Notes under the pieces: model-generated
What the model saw: the letters and a program-made list of their open reading frames with translations, nothing else
Database searches by the model: none
What the model was told of the DNA's origin: nothing
Shown: one piece after another, positions 1 through 5,162 of the stretch
Numbering within the stretch: position 1 is the stretch's first letter
Layout: every line of letters starts with the position of its first letter
Made by a program: the position numbers and the translations under genes
DNA from: JAZKIX01 sp040384645
GTDB taxonomy: Bacteria > Pseudomonadota > Gammaproteobacteria > Burkholderiales > Burkholderiaceae_D
Reading direction: 5' to 3'
Length of the DNA stretch: 5,389 bases
Assembly (NCBI GenBank): GCA_040384645.1
Contig: JAZKIX010000231.1
Coordinates: forward strand, 1-5,389

Positions 1-575
1 CCAGTGCGGCTTCAGGCAGCTTCGACCGGATTGGCACCCTGCGCGGCAACTCGGCCACCGTGGGGGCACTGGTGCGTGACAATTCGACAAGTGTGCACAG
101 CACGGTTATCGAGTTTTACAACACAGTTCTCGACAATTATTTCATCACGGCCAATGCCGATGAAGCGGGCGCGATTGATGGCGGTAGTGCAGGGGCCGGT
201 TGGATACGTACCGGGTTCAATTTCAAATCGGGTGGCAGTACGGCGGTCTGCCGGTTTTATGGCAGTCAATCGCCAGGGCCGAATTCTCATTTTTATACCG
301 TGATCGCCAGCGAGTGTGAGTTGCTGCAGCAGTTGCAAAGCACAACGCCGGCCACTCAGAAGCGCTGGAATTTTGAAAGCCTCGACTTTTTCTCCAGCAT
401 CCCAGCCGACGGCATGTGCACCGCCGGCACGGTGCCGGTCTACCGTGCTTATAACAATGGTTTTTCCCGTGGCGTCGATAGCAATCATCGGATCACGTCC
501 AGCCAGACCGCTTTGCAGCAAGTGCTAGATCGGGGCTGGAGTAATGAGGGCGTGGTGATGTGCGCGCCGCAGTAA
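1..575 (+). CDS. C-terminal part of an exported protein with DUF5648-type repeats (5' end outside window)
   Basis: The frame is open from the first bases of the window (codons begin at position 3) to a TAA at 573-575, giving about 190 residues of a longer protein. From about residue 34 there are three related units. The first has FYN, then NYFITA and GWIRTG. The second has RFYG, then SHFYT and KRWNFES. The third has YRAYN, then SNHRIT and RGWSNEG. This is the aromatic [FY]-Y-N/G, HFYT, GW pattern of DUF5648-like domains, which often end secreted proteins of Burkholderiales. Four cysteines (in VCRFY, SECEL, DGMCT and VMCAP) could form two disulfides, fitting an extracytoplasmic location. The protein ends two residues after the last cysteine. 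The part before the domain is too short to name the upstream module, so the enzymatic or binding role of the whole protein is unknown. A GTG at position 60 could open a frame, but translation is continuous upstream of it, so I treat the gene as 5'-partial. Confidence 0.85.
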   Translation, partial: SAASGSFDRIGTLRGNSATVGALVRDNSTSVHSTVIEFYNTVLDNYFITANADEAGAIDGGSAGAGWIRTGFNFKSGGSTAVCRFYGSQSPGPNSHFYTVIASECELLQQLQSTTPATQKRWNFESLDFFSSIPADGMCTAGTVPVYRAYNNGFSRGVDSNHRITSSQTALQQVLDRGWSNEGVVMCAPQ

Positions 576-609
576 TGCGTAGGCGATGTGATGATTGAGA
601 TCGAATGAA

Positions 610-1077
610 TTACCGCAATTGGTATAAGCCGATCAGTTCCGTCTGATCGATGATATGGGTGGACATGGCATGTTCCAGTACCGCTTTGGTGGGCTGGTTA
701 AGGTCGGGCAGGACGACATCAAGTGCGTATATTTTATGGAAATAGCGATGCCGTCCGATCGGTGGACAAGGCCCCCCATACCCGGTGTGCTTCCAGTCGT
801 TCAGACCTACCAGTGTCCCGCTCGGCAAGTCGGTTGGCGCAATTCCTTGTTTGAGCGATGTTGTCTTTGGTGGCAAGTTATACAGCACCCAATGCACCCA
901 GGTTCGTTGCGGCGCGGCCGGGTCGGGGGCATCGGGGTCATCGATAATCAGGGCTAGGCTCTTGCAACGGGTCGGTACACCAGACCACGACAGGGGCGGC
1001 GAAATGCCACGGCCGTCGCAGGTGTACATGGCAGGAATATCTTGCCTGTCAGCAAAGGCAGTTGATGAAAGGTGCAT
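610..1077 (-). CDS. YbhB/YbcL family PEBP (Raf kinase inhibitor-like) protein
   Basis: The product has 155 residues, the normal size for bacterial phosphatidylethanolamine-binding proteins. The family hallmarks are in order: SPPLSW near 26-31, DDPDAPD at 46-52, the HWVLYNLP segment at 62-69, and GYGGPCPPIGRHRYFHKIYALD at 99-120, which lines the anion-binding pocket. There is no signal peptide, so a cytoplasmic location like E. coli YbhB is expected. The physiological ligand of these bacterial proteins is not established. The start is well fixed: an AAGGAGG Shine-Dalgarno element (minus-strand reading of 1084-1090) lies six bases before the ATG. The gene converges on the DUF5648 gene with only 34 bases between the stops, and it diverges from the DUF3135 gene. 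No convincing promoter or U-tract terminator was seen for it. The family call is secure; the cellular role is not. Confidence 0.95.
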   Translation of the reverse strand: MHLSSTAFADRQDIPAMYTCDGRGISPPLSWSGVPTRCKSLALIIDDPDAPDPAAPQRTWVHWVLYNLPPKTTSLKQGIAPTDLPSGTLVGLNDWKHTGYGGPCPPIGRHRYFHKIYALDVVLPDLNQPTKAVLEHAMSTHIIDQTELIGLYQLR

Positions 1078-1145
1078 GGATTTCCTCCTTCGGGCACAGG
1101 CAGTGCTGCTATCGATCTATCTTGCCTCGCACAGGCACGCGACTT

Positions 1146-1159
1146 TTGACAATTGCCAA
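1146..1159. repeat. 14-bp near-perfect palindrome, possible operator
   Basis: TTGACAATTGCCAA differs from its reverse complement at only one symmetric pair (A/C), with the palindromic core CAATTG. It lies about 70 bp upstream of the PEBP start codon, where a regulator could act. No named regulator is implied, and chance occurrence is possible. Confidence 0.3.
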
Positions 1160-1237
1160 ATGATGCTCGGGCGAGAAATGGGAAAGCTTCACTGGCACGC
1201 AAAAACTCCTGTCTGAGCGGATTTGGTAGCGACTTCC

Positions 1238-1265
1238 AGCCGATTTTGATAAGGAACAATCGGCT
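1238..1265. repeat. 8-bp perfect inverted repeat with 12-bp spacer
   Basis: The arms AGCCGATT (1238-1245) and AATCGGCT (1258-1265) are exact reverse complements. The structure lies about 155 bp upstream of the DUF3135 start. It could be a DNA operator or a hairpin in a long leader. There is no U-tract after it, so I do not call a terminator. Confidence 0.45.
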
Positions 1266-1267
1266 AG

Positions 1268-1291
1268 GTACCGAAAGCGGGTACTATTTTT
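1268..1291 (+). terminator. Weak hairpin followed by T-rich tract
   Basis: GTACC (1268-1272) and GGTAC (1280-1284) pair around a 7-base loop and are followed by TATTTTT. The shape is terminator-like in the plus direction, but no plus-strand gene ends nearby. It could be attenuation in a leader of the DUF3135 gene, or chance. Confidence 0.2.
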
Positions 1292-1409
1292 ATGTATTCA
1301 TCACTTCAATCGCGCTGGAAGGCAACGCCATGCCAGATGGCAGATTGAATTGCTGAAAAGGTGCGCCGCGTCAGGAACGAATCGTGCCTCTCCAGTGCAT
1401 CATTCCGGC

Positions 1410-1414
1410 AGGAG
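1410..1414 (+). promoter_or_regulatory. Shine-Dalgarno site deciding the DUF3135 start
   Basis: AGGAG lies five bases before the ATG at 1420. The more upstream in-frame GTG at 1384 has no comparable site, so 1420 is preferred. Confidence 0.7.
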
Positions 1415-1419
1415 TTGTC

Positions 1420-1755
1420 ATGCAATCGCATCCGAATCTGAATCCAATGCAGCCCGACTTCGACACGCTTTCGGCGCTGTATAAAACCGACCCGCAAGCC
1501 TTTGAGGAATTGCGCCTGAAGTTATTGAACGACGCCGTCAATGCTGCCCCAGCGCGACATAGGCCTGCGTTGCGGCAAACTTTGCGCCAGATTGAACAGG
1601 CGCGGTGTGACGCGGCGACACCGATGGAGGCGACCACGATGGCGTTCCGCCTGATGTGCGATTCCTGGGCCGAATTGCATGTGGCCTGGACCGGTTTGCG
1701 ACATGATCTGACAGCCTTGCAGGCCTTTATCGTGATTGAACGGGCACGGAAATAA
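1420..1755 (+). CDS. DUF3135 family small protein, function unknown
   Basis: The product has 111 residues, counted from the ATG that has a good AGGAG site in front of it. The sequence resembles the DUF3135 family, small proteins found mainly in beta- and gammaproteobacteria. The N-terminal block DFDTLSALYKTDPQAFEELR (13-32) carries the conserved F-D-x-L, D-P and A-F-E-x-L-R elements. A second block follows with QIEQARCDAATPMEA (57-71) and RLMCDSWAELH (77-87). It is predicted to be helical and soluble, with no signal peptide or membrane segment. No biochemical role is known for the family and none can be inferred here. It diverges from the PEBP gene and converges on the dioxygenase gene with 31 bases between stop codons. 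An in-frame GTG at 1384 would add 12 residues without family similarity, and an ATG at 1447 would shorten it by nine. Confidence 0.8.
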   Translation: MQSHPNLNPMQPDFDTLSALYKTDPQAFEELRLKLLNDAVNAAPARHRPALRQTLRQIEQARCDAATPMEATTMAFRLMCDSWAELHVAWTGLRHDLTALQAFIVIERARK

Positions 1756-1763
1756 AAGTCTTC

Positions 1764-1784
1764 AAAAAACTGCTTCAAAAACAG
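1764..1784 (-). terminator. Possible Rho-independent terminator of the ada-dioxygenase operon
   Basis: Read on the minus strand just past the dioxygenase stop codon, CTGTTT pairs with AAGCAG around a UUG loop (one G-U pair), directly followed by six T residues (1764-1769). The stem is short and AU-rich, so termination may be inefficient. The position, two bases after the TAG, is right. In the plus direction no U-tract follows, so it would not serve the DUF3135 gene. Confidence 0.4.
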
Positions 1785-1786
1785 CC

Positions 1787-2530
1787 CTAGCTTGCATCGT
1801 GAAAAATTATGCCGACAGTGTGGCGCAGGCCAGAGCGCAGGCGGCTGACGCCATGCCGCAGATTGACCCGGTAGATGCCGCGGGTTCCTTGCACTGGGCG
1901 ATGATGCACCGCGAATATGACAGCGTCGCCTTGTTGTAGGGGAATGACTTCAGGCCGTGATTGCATACGCGGTCGTTGCTCGGTCAAAACAAACTCGCCA
2001 CCCGTAAAATCCCGCCCCGGTACTGATAACAGAATCGCGACCTGCAGCGGGAAAACATGCTCGCCATATAAATCCTGATGCAGGCAGTTATAGTCGCCGG
2101 CCCCATATTGAAGCAACAGCGGTGTGGGCCGGCACTGGCCAGCAGCGTGGCAACGCCGGATAAAATCTGCGTGTTCAGCAGGGTAATTTATCGCAATCCC
2201 CATCGCTTGATTCCAATGATTGGCAAGCGGCACCAGTTGCCGATAAAGGGTGCTGCGCAGCGCGGCAATCAGCTCGGGCAGAGGATAGTTGAAATATTTA
2301 TATTCGCCCCGGCCGAAGCCATATCGCTCCATCACCACCCGACTGCGGAATAAATTGTCTGCTGGATACAGTCCAGCGATGGCTTGGCATTGCGTCGGGT
2401 TGAGCAAGCCTTCGATCATGGCTGATCCCTGCGCATTGAGATTGTCCGTAATGTCGCCCCAATCAAGCGATTGCAGCTGGGCCATCTGATCTTCAGCGGC
2501 AGCGGAAGAGGCTTGCGGTGTCCGATTCAT
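1787..2530 (-). CDS. 2OG-Fe(II) dioxygenase coupled to ada (COG3826/prolyl-hydroxylase-like)
   Basis: The product has 247 residues and is a predicted cytoplasmic Fe(II)/2-oxoglutarate-dependent oxygenase. The iron triad is visible: H151 and D153 in HQDLYGE, and a distal His that I assign to H226 in NLRHGVSR. R236, ten residues after H226 (H-G-V-x-x-L-x-x-G-x-R), is the expected 2-oxoglutarate-binding base. Between them lie the barrel strands VAILLSVPGRDFTGGEFVL (164-182) and IPLQQGDAVIF (196-206). The end, RHTVGIIFHDAS, is typical of this family. Its ATG overlaps the ada stop as ATGA, so translation is probably coupled; a GAGGAG also lies 11 bases upstream, inside ada. It holds the place of alkB in the E. 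coli ada-alkB operon. The HQD motif and the VNLRHG stretch recall AlkB, but the full AlkB RxNxTxR signature is absent. The substrate is unknown: a role with alkylated nucleic acid is inference from the operon, and a protein substrate is equally possible. Confidence 0.92.
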   Translation of the reverse strand: MNRTPQASSAAAEDQMAQLQSLDWGDITDNLNAQGSAMIEGLLNPTQCQAIAGLYPADNLFRSRVVMERYGFGRGEYKYFNYPLPELIAALRSTLYRQLVPLANHWNQAMGIAINYPAEHADFIRRCHAAGQCRPTPLLLQYGAGDYNCLHQDLYGEHVFPLQVAILLSVPGRDFTGGEFVLTEQRPRMQSRPEVIPLQQGDAVIFAVHHRPVQGTRGIYRVNLRHGVSRLRSGLRHTVGIIFHDAS

Positions 2531-3666
2531 GCTTGTTTTTTCTCCTCTTCCAACTCTGCTTGCAATCGTTGTTGCAAAAAGTGGGCTTCCAAATCAAGTA
2601 GGGCGCGCTTGCGCTCCACACTCCAGCGATAGCCCGACAAGGCGCCATCATTGCGCACCACCCGATGGCAGGGTATCGCCACCGCCAGCGCGTTGGCGGC
2701 GCAGGCGCTGGCCACCGCCCGCACCGCACTGGGCGCGCCGATCTTGCAGGCAATCTCGGTATAACTGGCAGTGTGGCCGGCAGGAATTTCGCGCAAAGCT
2801 TGCCACACCCGTTGCTGGAATGCGGTGCCGCGCACATCCAGCGGCAAGTCCAGTCCCAGCCTCGGCGCTTCGACAAAGCCGACCACTTTGGCTACCAATT
2901 GTTCGAAATCTGCATCGCCACCAATCAAATCGGCACGTGGAAAGCGATCTTGCAAATCGCGCGCCAATAAGTCGGGATCATCGCCCATCAAAATGGCGCA
3001 GATGCCACGCTCGCTTTGCGCCACCAGAATTGCGCCCAGCCTGCATTGCCCGATGGCGAAACGGATCGCGGTATTGGCGCCGCCAGCCCGATAACTGGTG
3101 GGCGTCATGCCCAATACCTGATCCGATTTTTCATAAAATCGGCTATTCGAGTGGTAGCCGGCATTAAAGATCGCCGCGGTCACACTGCCCTTGGCATCGA
3201 GCTGGTTCCGCATTTTTTGCTCGCGCTGCGCGGCTGCGTATTGGCGCGGCGTCAGGCCAGTGATTTGCTTGAATATACGATGGAAGTGGTAACTGCTGAG
3301 GCCGACTTGCGCCGCCAAGGCGTCCAGTGCAGGTGCATTTTCAGCAGCTTCGATGATGCGGCAGGCTTCGGTAACAATGGCCGCGTATTGCGCGGCTTGC
3401 GATGGCTGCTCAGGTTTGCAGCGCTTGCAGGGACGAAAGCCGGCATTTTCGGCATCGGCGCAGCTTGCATGGAAACGAACGTTCTCCGGCTTGGCCAGAC
3501 GCGCTGCGCAAGAAGGGCGGCAATATACGCCTGTGGTTTTGACCGAATAATAAAAACTGCCGTCGGCCTCGGGATTGCGTGCGACCACGGCATCCCAGCG
3601 CGGATCGCTGATTGTGTCGTCGTGCCTTACGGCAGGCAATGGCGCGTTTTTCGCAGCGGTGTTCAT
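2527..3666 (-). CDS. ada: Ada: methylphosphotriester/O6-methylguanine-DNA methyltransferase and transcriptional activator
   Basis: The product has 379 residues, close to the usual length of full Ada. Residues about 20-86 form the zinc-binding methylphosphotriester domain with C49, C53, C80 and C83 (GVYCRPSC and FRPCKRC); C49 should be the methyl acceptor that switches on activation. Residues about 93-194 are an AraC-type double helix-turn-helix (ALAAQVGLSSYHFHRIFK and the later AIFNAGYHSNSRFYEKSDQ segment). Residues about 280-360 are the O6-alkylguanine transferase domain with the suicide cysteine C333 in IPCHRV, and the downstream RNDGALSGYRW. All key residues are present, so the protein should be active in direct repair and in auto-activation of its operon. 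The ATG at 3666 is chosen because GAAGGA lies six bases upstream and the family begins here. The frame stays open for another 85 codons to 3921, but that stretch has no Ada similarity. The dioxygenase gene follows with a 4-base overlap. Confidence 0.97.
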   Translation of the reverse strand: MNTAAKNAPLPAVRHDDTISDPRWDAVVARNPEADGSFYYSVKTTGVYCRPSCAARLAKPENVRFHASCADAENAGFRPCKRCKPEQPSQAAQYAAIVTEACRIIEAAENAPALDALAAQVGLSSYHFHRIFKQITGLTPRQYAAAQREQKMRNQLDAKGSVTAAIFNAGYHSNSRFYEKSDQVLGMTPTSYRAGGANTAIRFAIGQCRLGAILVAQSERGICAILMGDDPDLLARDLQDRFPRADLIGGDADFEQLVAKVVGFVEAPRLGLDLPLDVRGTAFQQRVWQALREIPAGHTASYTEIACKIGAPSAVRAVASACAANALAVAIPCHRVVRNDGALSGYRWSVERKRALLDLEAHFLQQRLQAELEEEKKQA

Positions 3667-3672
3667 ACGTGA

Positions 3673-3678
3673 TCCTTC
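3673..3678 (-). promoter_or_regulatory. Shine-Dalgarno site deciding the ada start
   Basis: On the minus strand GAAGGA sits six bases before the ATG at 3666, which fixes the start of Ada against the much longer open frame reaching 3921. Confidence 0.75.
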
Positions 3679-3738
3679 TAACGGTTCTGTGCATGGGAAG
3701 CAGTTTATCAATGCGCGCTGGGCATCACACTCCGATGC

Positions 3739-3751
3739 TTGCTTTTGAATC
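3739..3751 (-). promoter_or_regulatory. Candidate Ada box upstream of ada
   Basis: The minus strand reads GATTCAAAAGCAA, which fits the E. coli ada operator plan (AAT, six bases, GCAA) with one change in the first box (GAT for AAT); it matches the remembered E. coli sequence at 9 of 13 positions. Downstream, GATAAA (minus, 3704-3709) could be the -10. At a 17-bp spacing the -35 position (3727-3732) reads GAGTGT, which is not a recognisable -35, as expected for an activator-dependent promoter. The box would then lie about 6 bp upstream of the -35 position and leave a leader of about 30 bases. The motif is short, so chance is a real alternative. Confidence 0.3.
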
Positions 3752-3904
3752 CGGTCCAGGTGCTCCTTGGCATTAATGTCCGGTGTAATCGTCAAAGTGA
3801 CGGCTATGCTATTTGTTAGTCGCAGCCCGTTATGCCACCGCATCATTGGCTTGTTAGAATGCAAAACCGCGCCAGTGTTGGCTCGCATGAATGAATACAG
3901 CGGC

Positions 3905-3932
3905 CTGCATATGCAGTGCATTCATTGAATGC
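3905..3932. repeat. Adjacent palindromes just upstream of the hydrolase start
   Basis: CTGCATATGCAG (3905-3916) is a perfect 12-bp palindrome. It is followed by GCATTC-ATT-GAATGC (3918-3932), a perfect 6-bp inverted repeat that runs over the ATG at 3929. A further AATGAAT (3890-3896) can pair with ATTCATT (3920-3926). These could bind a regulator or fold over the start codon. Confidence 0.45.
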
Positions 3933-4795
3933 GAAGGTGCTCGTGCGCTCTGAAGGTTTTCCTGGAAAAGCGTTTCCATCAATCGTTTGGATCGGCCTTA
4001 GGTCATTTCGGACACTATTTATCGAAGCACATCTTGCGAATTGCTATCTGGCTCATGTCACTTGCACTGCTTCTCTACTGTGCAGCATGTCTTGCGCTGT
4101 TCGCATGTCAGCGTTCGCTGATTTATTTCCCCCAGCCAAGTAACTTCGACACCGCTTCGTCAACGCTGGTCTTGCCGGTCAATGGTGCCAACCTCGCCAC
4201 CTCTGTACGGCCGCATAGCGGACCGAAAGCGCTGATTTACTTTGGTGGGAATGCCGAAGATGTATCGGCCAACCTGGCGTCGTTCGCCACAGCTTTCCCC
4301 GACCATGCAATCTATCTACTTCACTATCGCGGATACGGCGGCAGTACTGGGCAGCCATCAGAGCAAGCGCTGCGGGCAGATGCGCTGGCCCTGTTCGACC
4401 ATGTGTACCGCGAACATGCGGATATTGCCATCGTGGGACGTAGCCTTGGCACGGGTGTGGCGATCCGCCTGGCGAACCAGCGGCCGGCGTCGCGCTTGGT
4501 GCTGGTGACGCCTTATGACAGCATCCAGGCTATTGCGGCGCAACAGTTTCCCTATTTTCCTATCCAATGGCTTTTGACAGATAAGTTTGAGTCTTGGCGC
4601 GATGCACCGAATATCCGGATACCGACGCTGCTGCTCGCGGCACAATTCGATGAAGTCATTCCCCGCGCTAATACTGAGCGGCTATACGCGACCTTTCCAG
4701 CCGGTATTGCGTCGCTTGTGATTGCGCCTGGCTCCGGTCACAACACGATCTCCGATAGCGCTGGATACCTTAAGGCCATACGCGATGCGCTTTGA
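3929..4795 (+). CDS. Membrane-anchored alpha/beta hydrolase (BEM46/ABHD13-like)
   Basis: From the first available ATG, which directly follows a TGA, the product has 288 residues. A basic N-terminus (K/R at 2, 3, 9, 14, 15, 34, 37) is followed by a single hydrophobic segment at about 38-59, and then the QRSLIYFPQP motif typical of this family just after the anchor. This predicts an N-in signal anchor with the catalytic domain in the periplasm. The fold is clear: the oxyanion-region motif IYFGGNAED (103-111), LLHYRGYGGSTG (130-141), the nucleophile elbow GRSLGTG with S172, the acid D241 in AAQFDEVIP, and H271 in PGSGHNTIS. The triad is complete. The substrate is unknown for most of the family; ester or thioester hydrolysis is expected. 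The start is uncertain because 3929 lacks a Shine-Dalgarno site. A TTG at 4034 or an ATG at 4055 would give a shorter N-terminus, the latter cutting into the membrane segment. The gene diverges from ada and has no evident functional link to it. Confidence 0.9.
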   Translation: MRRCSCALKVFLEKRFHQSFGSALGHFGHYLSKHILRIAIWLMSLALLLYCAACLALFACQRSLIYFPQPSNFDTASSTLVLPVNGANLATSVRPHSGPKALIYFGGNAEDVSANLASFATAFPDHAIYLLHYRGYGGSTGQPSEQALRADALALFDHVYREHADIAIVGRSLGTGVAIRLANQRPASRLVLVTPYDSIQAIAAQQFPYFPIQWLLTDKFESWRDAPNIRIPTLLLAAQFDEVIPRANTERLYATFPAGIASLVIAPGSGHNTISDSAGYLKAIRDAL

Positions 4796-4844
4796 ATTTT
4801 TCTTGTATTTCAATTGTGATCGAAGCTGTTCTTAAAATTACCTG

Positions 4845-4877
4845 TATTTTCTGAAAATAATACTGGGTGCAGTATTA
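4845..4877. repeat. Two overlapping palindromes 50 bases after the hydrolase stop
   Basis: TATTTTC-T-GAAAATA (4845-4859) is a perfect 7-bp inverted repeat with a one-base centre. It overlaps by two bases TAATACTG-GGTG-CAGTATTA (4858-4877), a perfect 8-bp stem with a four-base loop. In the plus direction no T-tract follows. In the minus direction a short TTTT follows the second stem. They may be transcript-end structures or operator sites. Confidence 0.5.
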
Positions 4878-4900
4878 AAATTAGATCAATCAATACGTGC

Positions 4901-4928
4901 GGGTATGGCATTATTTTGCCTTATACCC
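4901..4928. repeat. Strong 10-bp interrupted hairpin
   Basis: GGGTAT (4901-4906) and GGCA (4907-4910) pair with TGCC (4917-4920) and ATACCC (4923-4928), leaving a six-base loop and a two-base TT bulge. It is the most stable-looking stem in the AT-rich spacer. No U-tract follows on either strand, so it is not a classical terminator. It could protect an mRNA 3' end or belong to a small RNA. Confidence 0.5.
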
Positions 4929-5102
4929 CCATTAATTCATATTACTCAGTCTTTCTTGTACTACTTCAATAGGACGTTCCTGCATTTTTGCCACGCTCGC
5001 TTGGCTTTGTCGCATTGCTAAAGTCGACCGTATCTGGGTCGCCGTTACGCTGTCTTGCTGCGCCGTGTGGTCACACCTAGCCCGTCAAAAAATTTTCCCT
5101 TG

Positions 5103-5130
5103 TTGACACCTAAAATATTTGAGTGATAAA
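5103..5130 (+). promoter_or_regulatory. Sigma70-like promoter of the signal-peptide gene
   Basis: A perfect -35 hexamer TTGACA (5103-5108) is followed after 16 bp by GATAAA (5125-5130, four of six matches to the -10 consensus). Transcription would begin near 5137, giving a leader of about 114 bases before the ATG at 5251. An operator-like palindrome lies just downstream. Confidence 0.6.
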
Positions 5131-5142
5131 GTTCGCCCCAAT

Positions 5143-5162
5143 TTTTGGTAACGTTTCCAAAA
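5143..5162. promoter_or_regulatory. LacI/GalR-type operator candidate
   Basis: TTTTGGTAACGTTTCCAAAA is a 20-bp palindrome with a single mismatched pair (T5149/T5156) and a central AACGTT with the CpG at the dyad, the pattern typical of LacI/GalR family operators. It covers roughly +6 to +26 of the predicted transcript, the classical repressor position. A second AACGTT lies 52 bp downstream (5202-5207). The regulator itself is not in the window. Confidence 0.55.

Larger units (their letters stand above)
1078..1419. other. Divergent intergenic region, 342 bp, with several inverted repeats
   Basis: This spacer must hold the promoters of both the PEBP gene (minus) and the DUF3135 gene (plus). 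I see no convincing coding frame in it. A perfect TTGACA at 1146-1151 has no acceptable -10 at 16-18 bp. Inverted repeats listed separately sit at 1146-1159, 1238-1265 and 1268-1284, and a 12-bp palindrome TGCCAGATGGCA is at 1331-1342. The amount of dyad symmetry suggests regulator binding or RNA structure, but no known regulator motif was recognised. Confidence 0.6.
3667..3928. other. Divergent intergenic region between ada and the hydrolase, 262 bp
   Basis: This must hold the promoters for ada (minus) and the hydrolase (plus). It contains a Shine-Dalgarno site for ada, a candidate Ada box at 3739-3751, a GATAAA -10-like hexamer for ada at 3704-3709, and palindromes near the hydrolase start. 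A TAGAAT (3855-3860) on the plus strand is a -10-like hexamer without a recognisable -35. Confidence 0.6.

Noticed and set aside
631..648. GATCAG-TTCCGT-CTGATC perfect hairpin
   Set aside because: It lies inside the last codons of the PEBP gene and is not followed by a T-tract on either strand, so a terminator call is not supported.
1146..1151. Perfect TTGACA as a plus-strand -35 box
   Set aside because: No acceptable -10 hexamer at 16-18 bp; the spot is better explained as part of a palindrome.
1371..1778. 135-codon minus-strand frame opposite the DUF3135 gene
   Set aside because: It is antisense to a recognisable family protein that has a good Shine-Dalgarno site, and shows no domain of its own.
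2529..3672. Long plus-strand open frames opposite ada (212 and 218 codons)
   Set aside because: They are shadows of the ada coding strand. The minus-strand product has full Ada domains and catalytic residues; the plus-strand products have no recognisable features.
4097..4111. LFAC-Q near the end of the hydrolase membrane segment as a lipoprotein signal
   Set aside because: Phe at the -2 position is not a normal lipobox residue, and the family normally keeps an uncleaved N-terminal anchor.
5003..5018. GGCTTTGTCGCATTGC resembles the ends of some IS5-family insertion sequences
   Set aside because: The match is only to the first bases of a remembered terminal repeat. There is no partner inverted repeat, target duplication or transposase fragment in the window.
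5065..5076. GTGTG-GT-CACAC as a CRP-type site
   Set aside because: The spacing does not fit TGTGA-N6-TCACA; it is only a short dyad.
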